Shown here: positions 34,871 to 46,619 of the stretch, one piece after another
How the letters are laid out: each line of letters begins with the position of its first letter
Position numbering within the stretch: position 1 is the first letter of the stretch
Source of the DNA: Gleditsia sinensis
Lineage: Eukaryota > Streptophyta > Magnoliopsida > Fabales > Fabaceae
Direction: 5' to 3'
Assembly (NCBI GenBank): GCA_037074535.1
Contig: CM073471.1
Coordinates: 43,075,501 to 43,139,500 of the forward strand
DNA length: 64,000 nucleotides
Program-made: the position numbers and the translations under genes
Notes under the pieces: model-generated
Databases searched by the model: none
Told to the model about the DNA's origin: nothing
What the model saw: only the letters and a program-made list of their open reading frames with translations

Positions 34871-35620
34871 GTCTCAATATACAGGTTATTTCTACTCGGA
34901 TAGGTTCTGACCTCTACCTACTAATCGGACCATATCTACCTCATATGGACTCCAACTTGAGTGATTCTAGTGGCTAAAAATCCATGACACACATATCTAT
35001 AATGCTTATGTTAACTATTTATTTTAATTCCACACAGATAATTTCCAAAAATTAAAATACAAAACCTATCCTAACATATTCTTCCCTGATGAACCATTTT
35101 CTGACCTTTGACTACTAATCAGCACATATCTTCCTCATACGGACTCCAAATTGAATGATTCTAGTGGCTACAAATCCTAACACACATAGCTATAATTCTT
35201 ATGTTAAACATTTATTTTAATTCCATACAGATAATTTCCAGAAATTAAAATACAGAAGCTATCCTAACATATTCTTCCCTGATAAACCATTTTCTGACCT
35301 TTGACTTCTAATCGGACCATATCTACCTCATATGAACTCCAAAATGAATGATTAAAGTGGCTTAAAATCCGTGACACATATATCTTTAATTTTTATGTTA
35401 ACCCTTTATTTTAATTCCCTACAGATAATTACCAGAAATTAAAATGCAAAAGCTAAAAATTTTGCCACCCATAGCCATACCTATGCAAAACTTTCTATAC
35501 CAGTCTAAGTATTCAAACATACATCACATGCAAGATCAATATGTAACATGATATAGCAACATCCATGACCAATCATCAAAGTTCTAAGATCAAAATCTCA
35601 TATAAATATTATAAGTTTCA
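34871..35620 (-). repeat. Family A LTR repeat-unit fragment (minus)
   Basis: Contains about three ~193-bp units on the minus strand, and then the CATACATCACATGCAAGATC segment. It ends in TATAAGTTTCA, where another LTR terminus starts. Confidence 0.82.
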
Positions 35621-35623
35621 ATA

Positions 35624-37913
35624 TGTAACAACTCCATTTAAGTATAAATTTTTTTTTTAATACCATGAAGTTATTATCTCGTTACAATTTATCTCAATAT
35701 AACATTTATTTAATTTATACAATACAGAGTTTACATACATGTCATTAATCAAAACATATGTACAACATATCAAACACATAAAAATCTACATCTTATTTAT
35801 TCTGGTTGACCAATTTCGGAGATACAGGTGCGGGTGGTTACACCTTCACCGAGATCTAAGCCAACTCGACCACAAAAATTTTATTTGCTTCTGGGATTTG
35901 CCTAACATAAAGTACTTGATCCAACATGCACTAAAAGCCAGAGCTATAGAAAAATCTGCATAACTAATTTTCTGAACATGATATGAAAATATAGTGAAAA
36001 TTAAATCCCAGTAAGTTCAACAATATATCGTAATTTACCATCAATATAGTTCATCATGTCATGTTCAGCTATATAAACTACAGAAAATATCTTTGGTCAC
36101 ATGAATGTATTATATCTATGCACATAAGAATTATACAGTAATGATATGTATGACAGGATTAACTATTTTCAGAATATCATATGATGATTATCAATTTATT
36201 CTCATATCAAGCAACCCCGGTTAGGGTGAATTATTTCTACTCTCCGGTACGGACTTTTCTCGCTCCGTCCGACATGGCCCACTTTCTCTTTCTTTTCTCA
36301 TTAACATGATCATAACTATTGGTCGGGCGTCCCCTACTGGCGCACCACACGGATTGCCATGTGACCATGCTCATTTCTTTTCTTTTCACAATGATAGCCA
36401 AAAATATACTTTCAATAACAAGTATGTTCATCAAAATATAACTATTACCATAAATCATTGGTAATCATGCCATGAACATAACCATTTCAAATATCACTTT
36501 ATAAAATATTTCCATGTCAGAATTTTATATTTAAGATGGTAAGAAGTTCATACAATGGCAATGGCTAAGGCATATACTAGTCATTTATTATTTTCATTTA
36601 TAAGATTCGTCTTCTTTTTAAAATATCAATTTCATCTCTTCATTTTCTTTATGCTTGACCTTTAGTCAATTTCTTCTTATTTATATCATTTCTAACACAT
36701 GTTCTTACAAATTTATAGAGCATTTTTCTCCAATTTGATTTCTACTATTACCCTATAGTTAAAGAGGTTTATCTAGGGTAGAAAAATGTTGAAAATAGGT
36801 TTCATCAGCTTCCAACACGGTCTGGCCATGTTCCAAGACATGGCCATGCTTTAAAATTACTTCAAATGTACTCAAAAACAGCCCCGAACACGGCTAACCC
36901 GTGCTTGAAGCACCCAGAACACGGCCTGGCCGTGTTCTGCGACCTTTACTCACTAATCAGAGCATAACTTCCTCATTTTAACTCCGATTGAGGTGATGTG
37001 GGTGTCTGTGAAAAGCTAAGACAATTATCTATAACTATTATGTTAATCATATAAGCAAAATAGTACTAAATCTTGGTTTTATTACTCCCTTAAATTCAAT
37101 AATATTTCTTCTCGGGTAGGTTCTAACCTGTGCTTACTAATCTGACTATATCTCCCACATAAGAATTCCACATTAAGTGATTCCAGTTGCTAAACATCCA
37201 TGACACATAAATATATAATTCATATGTTAACCATTTATTTTAATTCCTTATAGATTGTTCCCAGAAATTAAAACACCATAGCTATCCTAACATATTCTTC
37301 TCTGATTAACCATTTTCTGAGCTTTGTTTACTAATCGGAACATATCTACCTCATATGAACTCTAAATTGAATGATTACAGTGGATAAAAATCCATGACAC
37401 ATATATCTATAATTTATATGTTAACCATTTATTTTAATTCCTTATATATTGTTCCCAAAAATTAAAACACCGAATCTATCCTAACATATTCTTCCCTGAT
37501 TAACCATTTTCTGACCTTTGTTTACTAATCGGAACATATCTACCTCATATGAACTCTAAATTGAATGATTCCAGTGGCTAAAAATCCGTGACACATATCT
37601 ATAATTCATATGTTAACCATTTATTTTATTTCCTTATAGATTGTTCCCAGAAATTAAAACACCGAAACTTAATATTCTGCCAACCATAGCCATACCCATG
37701 CAGAACTATCTACACCAACCTAAGTATTCAAACATACATCACATGCAAGATCAATATGTAACATGATATAGCAACATCCATGACCAATAATCAAAGTTCT
37801 AAGATCAAAATCTCATATAAATATTATAAGTTTCAAAAGTTTTCTTCAAAAAGAAATATTGTTAAACTTACCTGGAGCACTTAGTCCCCTAGATTTCCCC
37901 TAGCAACATCCAT
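35624..37913 (-). repeat. Family A LTR (minus) with true 3' terminus
   Basis: Starts TGTAACAACTCC, the complement of the LTR end, and extends through a 73-residue open frame (36237-36458, minus), the 25-bp palindrome (36915-36939) and about three repeat units, to the leader junction TTACCTGGAGC. It closely matches 26243-28872 in inverted order. Confidence 0.85.
36915..36939. promoter_or_regulatory. 25-bp perfect palindrome in family A LTR
   Basis: A 12-bp arm CAGAACACGGCC, a central T, and its exact reverse complement. Equivalent sites at 17299 (19 bp) and about 27556 (decayed) show it is an LTR feature. Confidence 0.7.
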
Positions 37914-38598
37914 AAACATAACCATTTCAAATATCACTTTATAAAATATTTTCATGTCAGAATTTTATACTTAAGATGGTAAGAAGTTCATACAATGGCA
38001 ATGTCTATGGCATATTCTAGTCATTTATAAGATTCGTCTTCTTTTTTAAATATTAATTTTATTTCTTTATTTTCTTGATGCAGGTTTTCATCATATCTAA
38101 CCTTCTCCTACTAATCAAAGCATAACTTCCTCAATTGAACTTCTATGTAGGTGATCTTGGTGTCAATTTCAAGATAAAACAATTATCTAAAACAATTATG
38201 TTGAACATTATAGCGAAATATTAAGAAATCAAGGTGATATTACTCCCTAAATGTACATATTATTTCTTCTCGGATAGGTTCTGACCTCTACCTACTAATC
38301 GGATCATATCTACCTCATATGGACTCCAAGTTGCGTGATTCCAGTGGCTAAAAATCTGCGACACACATATTTATAATTCTTATGTTAACCATTTATTTTA
38401 ATTCCATACAGATAATTCCCAAAAATTAAAATACTAAAGCTATCCTAACATATTCTTCCCTGATGAACCATTTTCTGACCTTTGACTACTAATCAGCTCA
38501 TATCATCCTCATATAGACTCCAAATTGAATGATTCCAGCGGCTAAAAATCCGCGACACACATAGCTATAATTCTTATGTTAACCATTTATTTTAATGC
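37914..38598 (-). repeat. Family A LTR fragments (minus), interrupted by a B' element
   Basis: Repeats the segment AAACATAACCATTTCAAATATCA already seen near 36475, then further ~193-bp units from about 38270. It is cut at ATTTTAATGC, where the B' element begins. Confidence 0.8.
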
Positions 38599-40965
38599 TG
38601 TAACGCCCCCAATTTACGTTACGTAAAATAAACATTTTTTTTCCTACAATTATTTTCGCACTCAGATATTTCCCAGAAAGATACAAAATTCAATTCTTTA
38701 TCAAGGAAACAATTACATATAGGATCTCTCATGTATACACAAAATACAGACCAAGTCTATAAACATTAAAGTACAACAGAAACGAAGATCCTGCCTTTAG
38801 TATTCAGAGCACTCTAGAATACAAACACAGTATAATTCAAAGACTGAGTCTTGGAAGCAACGTAGACTCACCCAGAGAATATATCACCTATCTGCCGAAT
38901 CAGACTCTAATATTCTTATCTAAAAAATGTGGAGATATCGTGTAGTGAGTTTGACAACTCAGTGAGCAAATAATTCCTCCTATGACCTCTTAGGTCAGCA
39001 TATGGATGTACTTATATTTTAAAATTTGTTACATAGAAAATACAATTCAGAAGTACATTCATATGGGACCCGTATTTCAAATATTCTCAAATCAAAGGAT
39101 ATTCAGATATCCAAAACCATATGCACCAAGGTATGATCATTAAACAAAGGTTGTTATGCTCAGCTGTATAAGCTATAGTAAAATATTATGATTTGGGGAT
39201 AAAATCATCACTTTTAATGCACCTGCCTCACTCGACAATCTGATCAATGCAATGAAAATATTTAATGCACCTGCCTCACTCGGCAATCTAGTCAATGCAA
39301 TGAAAATATAATTCATTTGCTATACGCATAGTGACCTCGACCCTAGTCACAATAAGTGATCATGGAATGTGAGTACATCACCCAACTGCCTCCTCACATT
39401 ACCACTGTCACCCGGTTGAAAATATGTTATACGCATAGTGATCTCGACCCTAGTCACAATAAGTGATCAGGGAATGTGAGTACATCACCCAACTGCCTCC
39501 TCACATTACCACTATCACCCGGTTGGAGCGGCCCTCCCCCGGCTCACTCAGGCTAATAGGGCGTCCCCTATTCGGTACCGTCACAAACCATACAACCAGC
39601 CGATATACATCAATACATATATATACATGTAAAATATCAAGCAACTCACCATGAGCTTTATGCTTGCCATTCAATTTCATTTATAATATGACATGCATAA
39701 TTTTCACAAGTATATCGCTTTACAAATCAATGCATCGTGCACATAATATTCACTTTATCAAATAATGATAAATACATTTAAAACCACATATTCAATTAGT
39801 TCCAAAATACATTTCTAAAAGCATACTCTTCTTGAACTATGTGCAAGTTCGTAAGTATAACAGATATTTTAACACATTTCAGAAACTTATAATAGTATAA
39901 ATAATTTATAAACAGAAACAATAATACATTTATAGTTCAAGAAGAGCATGGGGCAAGTCATAGAAAGAAGTATCTAATCACCTGATAAGGGCTCCAGATT
40001 GGACAACCCTAAAATGTACTTTTCCAATCCGACTTTGACCAATTAGACCTCAAAAACGTATCCGGAGGGTCCAAACAATCAAGAAAGCAACTTCGGGAAC
40101 TTGGTCACTATTCACTCGCCAGAAACACTATTCACACGTCAGAAAACACTATTTACCCGCCGGAAAACACGATTCACGATGCACAAAAAGGCTGTTAGAT
40201 GGCCGAAAATATACATATCCTAAGTTTTATCTAGCTTTTAGATCTATCTACGATGTCAAAATTTCAATTGAAGGTCTCTAAGTAAGATTTTTCAGAACTT
40301 ACTTTTTACCGAGATTTTCTACTTTAGATTTACGGCGATTCAACGGTTGATTTAAAAAACTGATCGGTCAAAACCGTAGTATTCTTCGTCCGGATTCTAG
40401 TAACACCCTCAATTTTGAGATTGGAAGCCAATAGGCACTCTAAATCTAGAGACAAAGTTGAAGGTTACTATTCACTCACTATTCACTCTCTTAGATTTTG
40501 TTTCCGAAATTCTGCCTCCGCCTGTGTTGCTCCCTTTCCCTCTTTCGTTTATTTTTATTTTTTATTAATAATAATAATTATTATTTAATAACTAATAATA
40601 GGATTTTCTTTTATAGAAATTCATATAAATTCCGTTTTTCATCCTAAAATATTCCAAAAATTTATAAAAATTTCCATTCTCATAAACCTTTGGTTAAACT
40701 CTTAAATCATAATTTTTCTTGATAAAAATCGCAATAAAACAAATCTCGAAATAAATATCTTTATTCATATTAAAAGAAAGAATATTTCTAAGAATACAAC
40801 AAAAATTCATTAGAGGCCAATATAATTGTTTTAACCAGAACATAAATCATTTCACTTAAAAATATACTTCTTTTTAGCAAAACATAATCATTTTTAAACA
40901 AATAAAAATATATTTGTTTATAACAAAACATTATTATTTAAAAATGACAATTATGAGATGTTACA
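38599..40965 (-). mobile_element. Family B' 3' LTR (minus), 2.37 kb
   Basis: TGTAACGCCCCC...GAGATGTTACA, bordered on the right by the minus-strand polypurine tract. It is related to the family B LTR but distinct: its terminus is TGTAACGCC rather than TGTCACGCC. It also has 46-bp repeats with GCACCTGCCTCACTCGGCAA (39216 and 39262) and two ~98-bp units with CATAGTGACCTCGACCC (39330-39520). Confidence 0.88.
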
Positions 40966-41470
40966 TTCTTCCCCCCTTAAGAAATTCGGTCCCCGAATTT
41001 CAGCTCATCCTACCCCATGTAGGGAATAAAATCAAGACATTATTTGGAGTTACCAACCTTATTACTCAAATAATTGGTGATATCTCATCTGTATGTCATC
41101 TTGTACTTCTCAGGTGGCTTCTTCACTTGAGTGGTTTTGTCATATAAACTTAACTATAGGGATTTCTTTCATCCATAAGTTCTTTACTTGTTGATCAACA
41201 ATAAACATTAGTTGTAACAAGTTCTTCACTTATCGATCAACAATAAACATCAATTGTACCCATAGTTAAGTCAAATATTTGTCCAATTGAATTTCTTAGA
41301 ATTAGGCAACATAAGAAGACTCTAATATGTACTTCTTTCCAAACCTCATTACCTCTGTCATTGATGATTCCTTCAAAAATATGTGGTCACCAACTGATAA
41401 TTTCTAGTGCTTGACATGCATGATTTCTTTAGACTTTTGGCCTGTATTGAATTTTCATTTTTAATCAATT
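40966..41470 (-). pseudogene. Family B' PPT and chromodomain/integrase end
   Basis: On the minus strand: an integrase tail near 41330-41450 (HIFEGIINDRGNEV), then a tail NHSSEEAT, stop, EVQDDIQMRYHQLFE at about 41150-41070, where the stop is in place of Trp. The PPT AAGGGGGGAAGAA (40966-40979) follows. A ~45-bp direct duplication (ATCAACAATAAACAT...) occurs at 41195-41255. Confidence 0.75.
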
Positions 41471-43060
41471 TCACTTTATGCAAAATATTCAACATATTGT
41501 ATATATATATACATATAAGGAACTCTTAAACTATTGAGTATCTCCTTCCTTTATATTCTCAAGCTCGCATGAATATATCTATGGATCGATATTAGAAAAC
41601 ACACTCATAAAAGAACATATTCACATCCATAGTGGGGTAACTATCTTTTCTTATTCCAGACTTCTATCAAGTCATCTTTAATTCTCACATGTTAACATCA
41701 TCTCATGAATAGAATCATCTGAATCTATCATATATTTTTATTCTAAAATCCATTAATCAATATGTTAAACATACGTAGCAATAAATCCACCAAACCTTTA
41801 CAACGTTTATGTACCATTGACACATGTCTAATAATTCTAACTTACCTCATCACAGTAATTCTATACCATCTTATTAACACAAATAAATTCATTATCAAAA
41901 ATATCAAACCTTTCCTCTATCATATCTAAAAGTACCTCATTCTAACTTATATTAATCCTGTTTAATTCACCCAATTATTTCAAGAAGATTTTTCCTAACA
42001 ATTACTCCTACATGAATTCTCAATTTCAACATTATTTACTTCTTAGATACTAGACTCAATTTAGCATAATATAAACTTTTAACAAAAATATCTTAATCAC
42101 TTACATTATTTTCGGCTATGATTCTCATAGTATTCTCCATATTTCTAAATTAAGAGTTCAAAGATTAATTTAAATTCTACTTCCCATATTTTATTCCTCA
42201 AAAACTTCAACACCACCAATTCTCTTGATTACATTTGTCAAAACACTATAAGATCATCATCCGTCCACTCCTTTCAAAATCTCTATTACTTTAACCTACT
42301 AACCAATTGCACACCATAATAATTGAGTTTCAAAGAAAAAAAATTAACCTTCCTTATAATATGGAAAAATAATCTTGCATGTAATATCAAATATTAATGT
42401 AGGACAATGCAGCAGAAAAAGTGGAATACTTAATAGAGCATGGTGCCAAAATAGGAAGTTAGAAATTTGGACAAAGCATTGAAATAAAATTAAAATCGGT
42501 GGCCGTAAATCTTGAAAATCTGTAAACAAAAATCTAGCTGTTATATCGGCAAAAATCGGTGGCCGCAAGGTTTGAATATACGTGCCAAAATCTATTTTAA
42601 ATCTGTTGGTATTCGGTGAAAAGATAGCACATGGAAAGAAAAAGAAAAAGAAATATCTCTAAACTTATAAAAGTCTATGAAAATCAAAGAATACGTAGTT
42701 AACTGGTAGGATGCAGTTGATTGCTTCAAAATAGATGTAATCAATCAACTGTAAAATAACCAGTTCAAATTAAAATTTCTCACAATAGCTAGTCGACTTA
42801 ATAATACGGATAGTCGATTGGCAAAAATATTGGAAAAACAAAATAAATTATTTGATTGTCTCTCTTCAATAACTAACTTGTTTGTATTTTCACTTTTTTT
42901 TTTCACAATTACGCCTATCACCTACAACTTCCCTACAAGAATCAAGACATAATGCTGCATCGTAAACAACTAGGAAAAGACAAATTTCTAGTAATATCTC
43001 AACTTTATTCTCTTTATATGCTTAATATAAGCGACTATCACAACTACTGTACATATATGA
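41471..43060. other. B' internal spacer and LOG upstream flank
   Basis: No recognisable protein. From about 41800 it matches, inverted, the flank of the first LOG copy (22440-23600), including the GGCCACCGATTTT repeats and CAATCAACTG dyad. 41471-41800 is AT-rich and unassigned. Confidence 0.6.
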
Positions 43061-43519
43061 GGATGTCAAGTTTTAGGTATTATTCCTACAGCTCTAGCTG
43101 CATCTAACATCGTAGGAAAGACAATTGGGGAAGAGTTTAGGGTAGCTTCCATGCACGAGCGCATGGCTAGAATGATGAGCAATGCTGATGCCTTCATTGC
43201 CTTACCAAGTGGTTTTGGTACTTTAGAAGAGATATTCCAAATAGTTTCTTGGGCACAACTGAATATGCATCACAAACTGATAGGTTTGTTAAATGTTAAC
43301 CACTTCTTTGATGGTCAGTTGTCTTTTCTTTATCATGCTGTGGAACAAAGGTTCATCTCATACTCAGCACGATGAATTCTCATTTCAGCTTCAAATGCTA
43401 AGGAGTTTATTGATGCTTTACATGCATATGTTCATGTACCTGATCCAACTATGACTCAAATAGAATGGATGGCAGACAACCGCAGGAAGCGCAAATTAGA
43501 TTTGGATCTTCATCTTTAG
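43061..43519 (+). pseudogene. Truncated LOG-family pseudogene, second retrotransposon-borne copy
   Basis: Encodes about 150 residues matching the C-terminal two thirds of the LOG copy at 21577-22227: GCQVLGIIPTALA, MHERMARMM, FGTLEEIFQIVSWAQLN and the end KRKLDLDLHL. A deletion has removed the promoter side and about the first 65 codons. A TGA at 43373 replaces an Arg codon that is CGA in the other copy. The PGG motif reads PSG here, where the first copy reads LGG, so the two copies decayed separately from an ancestor with intact PGG. About 25-30 residue differences separate them by eye. It is antisense to the minus-strand B' element. Confidence 0.88.
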
Positions 43520-44441
43520 ATGTAGTAAAACGTAGCAATTATTGTACCACTTTTACTTTCTTAGAGTCTACTTGGATACCATCTTTACCAACCATACTCC
43601 CTTAGAGTTGGTAAAACTATCTTTGAATGTTGCTTATGATCCTCTGAACTTTTGAAATATTCTAGTATATCAATAAATAACATAACTAAGGACTCATATA
43701 CCCATAATGAGTCCTAAAAGAAATTTTTGTACATCCTCTTCTCTTATCCTTAATTAATGTTACTCATATTCCAAATCAATTTTTGGAAAGCATTGAGCAC
43801 CTTGTAACTGATCAAACAGATCATCTATATGAGGTAATGGGTATTTATTCCACATTGTCACCTTATTCAACTATCTATAATTTATGCATAGTCATAGTGG
43901 TCCATCTTTCTTTATCATAATGCTTATACATAATATTATTGAAAACCCAATTGTCTTCGAATTCTTTATATCAACAAAAATATATCATTGAAAATATTAT
44001 CTTCATAAATTCTCTGCTCTCAAATTCAATCCACTGTCAATATTATATTAGACATTCGTCATATTATTTCACATAAGTAAATTAAAAAATCAATTCAAAC
44101 CTTCTTGACATCCAAACAAGCCATTACTTTTATGTTTGGATGAAATCTTATTTTTAGCTAACTCTTTTTCTTTATACCCAATAGTGTTCTCTTTATCAAT
44201 GTTCATCAACAAGAGTTCAAAAGCTAAACTGGTAGTCCACACTCAAGAAACATTGTCTAAGACATACCTATTGGTTCTTAAACATCGCATATCTAAGGAA
44301 AAGAGTCAAAAGAAATAAGAGGACGACACCCTATAGAATTCCACAACAGCACCGTGAGTATAAATATACCTGCAAATACATACCTATACTCAAAGTCCTA
44401 CTACAGAATTCTTTGCTCTGTTAGCAATAGGGAAACCTAAT
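43520..44441 (-). pseudogene. Family B' internal remnant: RT and leader
   Basis: The minus strand carries decayed RT segments matching 20790-21570, for example the complement of KKDGPL and LCINYR near 43880-43915, and of LPHIDDLFDQL near 43830. An RT-distal part lies near 43640-43700, and a leader matching 20239-20400 near 44330-44440. Gag is absent, as in the plus-strand family B copy. Confidence 0.75.
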
Positions 44442-44453
44442 CCTCTGATACCA
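44442..44453 (-). other. Primer-binding site, family B' element
   Basis: CCTCTGATACCA on the plus strand, that is TGGTATCAGAGG on the minus strand, three bases inside the LTR end at 44457. Confidence 0.88.
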
Positions 44454-44456
44454 ACT

Positions 44457-46109
44457 TGTAACGCCCCAAATTTACGTTACGTAAAATAAACATTTTTTTT
44501 CCTACAATTATTTTCGCAATCAGATATTTCCCAGAACGATACATAATTCAATTCTTTATCAAAGAAACAAATACATATAGGATCTCTCATGTATACACAA
44601 AATACAGACCAAGTCTATAGACATTAAAGTACAACAGAAACGAAGATCCTGCCTGTAGCATTCAGAGCACTCTAGAATACAAACACAATATAATTCAAAG
44701 ACTGTGAGTCTTGGAAGCAATGTAGACTCACCCAGAGAATATATCACCTATCTGCCGAATCAGACTCTGATAGTCTTATCTGAAAAATGTGGAAATATCG
44801 TGTAGTGAGTTTGACAACTTAGTGAGCAAATAATTCCTCCTATGACCTCTTAGGTCAGCATATGGATGTACTTATATTTTAAAATTTGATACATAGAAAA
44901 TACAGTTTAGAAGTACATTCATATGGGACTCATATTTCAAATATTCTCAAATCAAAGGATATTCAGATATCCAAAACCATATGCACCATGGTATGATCAT
45001 TAAACAAATGTTGTTATGCTCAGCTATATAAGCTATAGTAAAATATTATGATTTGGGGATAAAATCATCACTTTTAATGCACCTGCCTCACTCGGCAATC
45101 TGATCAATGCAATGAAAATATTTAATGCACCTGCCTCACTCGGCAGTCTGGTCAATGCAATGAAAATATAACTCATTTGCTATACGCATAGTGACCTCGA
45201 CCCTAGTCACAATAAGTGATCATGGAATGTGAGTACATCACCCAACTGCCTCCTCACATTACCACTGTCACCCGGTTGAAAATATGCTATACACATAGTG
45301 ACCTCGACCCTAGTCACAATAAGTGATAAGGGAATGTGAGTACATCACCCAACTGCCTCCTCACATTACCACTGTCACCCGGTTGGAGCAGCCCTCCCTT
45401 GGCTCACTCAGGCTAATAGGGCGTCCCCTATTTGGTACCGTCACAAGCCATACAACCAGCCGATATACATCAATACATATATATACATGTAAAATATCAA
45501 GCAACTCGCCATGAGCTTTACACTTGCCATTCAATCTCATTTATAATATGACATGCATAATTTTCACAAGTATATCGCTTTACAAATCAATGCATCGTGC
45601 ACATAATATTCACTTTATCAAATAATGATAAATACATTTAGAACCACATATTCAATGAGTTCCAAAATACATTTCTAAAACCATACTCTTCTTGAACTAT
45701 GTGCAAGTTCGTAAGTATAACAGATATTTTAACACATTTCAGAAACTTATAATAGTATAAATAATTTATAAACAGAAACAATAATACATTTATAGTTCAA
45801 GAAGAGCATAGGGCAAGTCATAGAAAGAAGTATCTACTCACCTGATAAGGGCTCCAGATTGGACAGCCCTAAAATGTACTTTTCCAATCCGACTTTGACC
45901 AATTAAACCTCAGAAACATATCCGGAGGGTCCAAACAATCAAGAAAGCAACTTCGGGAACTTGGTCATTATTCACCGTCGGAAAACACTATTCAGTTGCC
46001 GGAAAACACTACTCACCCGCCGGAAAACACTATTCACGACGAACAAAAAGGCTGTTAGATGGCCGCAAATATATCTATCCTAAGGTTTATCTAGCTTCTG
46101 GATCTATCT
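44457..46109 (-). mobile_element. Family B' 5' LTR (minus), outer part lost
   Basis: Nearly the same as 38599-40250. It starts TGTAACGCCCC and breaks at GGATCTATCT, losing roughly 0.7 kb of the outer LTR. Together with the LTR at 38599 it frames a ~7.5 kb element (38599-46109). Confidence 0.88.
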
Positions 46110-46619
46110 TTCACCTTCTCATCTTCAAATACTCATATCTCGAGTTACAAACATCCGATTGACAAACCATTTTGACCATTGGACTCACGGCAACAAGAGC
46201 TTCAAAACCTAACAATTGGTTTATCCAGAAAGTTGTCGGAATCTCACCGAAAAGCTGTGAACAGTAGCTTTATGGTGATTTTTCATGGGTATGCTTAGAA
46301 TCATTTCTTTTCCAAATCTATTGACATAGATGGCCTTAGAAATGGATAGTATGATATATCTTGAAGTTTTCTGGTTATAGGATAGTTTTTTGCCATTGTG
46401 AACAATGTTTTAGGTCACTGTGAATAGTGTTTTTTCGTGCAAGTGAATAGTACTCACGACTTGGTCTTGTTTCCTAGGTAATCGAGCACTCTAGAATCAT
46501 TTTTTAGGACCGTTTTTCCCTATTCAGCTTTGACAGTTATCATAGGCTTTGCCCTAGATCCGAACTCAAAACTTTGTGACTAGATAATATATACTATGGC
46601 ATGATTTTGATATCATTTC
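46110..46619 (+). repeat. Old LTR-like sequence (family D, tentative)
   Basis: Non-coding. It contains CACTGTGAATAGTG, GAATCATTTTTTAGGACCG and TTTGTGACTAGATAA in the same order as comparable segments of the plus-strand family B LTR, so it may be a diverged relative. It continues after the solo LTR at 50437. Confidence 0.4.

Noticed and set aside
35739..35963. 74-residue frames at 35739-35963 and 28533-28757 (also 18364-18585) as a gene
   Set aside because: They are the antisense of the same LTR 3' region in three copies; similarity reflects LTR descent. No domain seen.
1..38598. All inverted junctions as assembly errors
   Set aside because: Most arm pairs differ by many substitutions and indels, which an artefact would not give. 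Only the 9593-9802 palindrome is close enough to need read-level checking.
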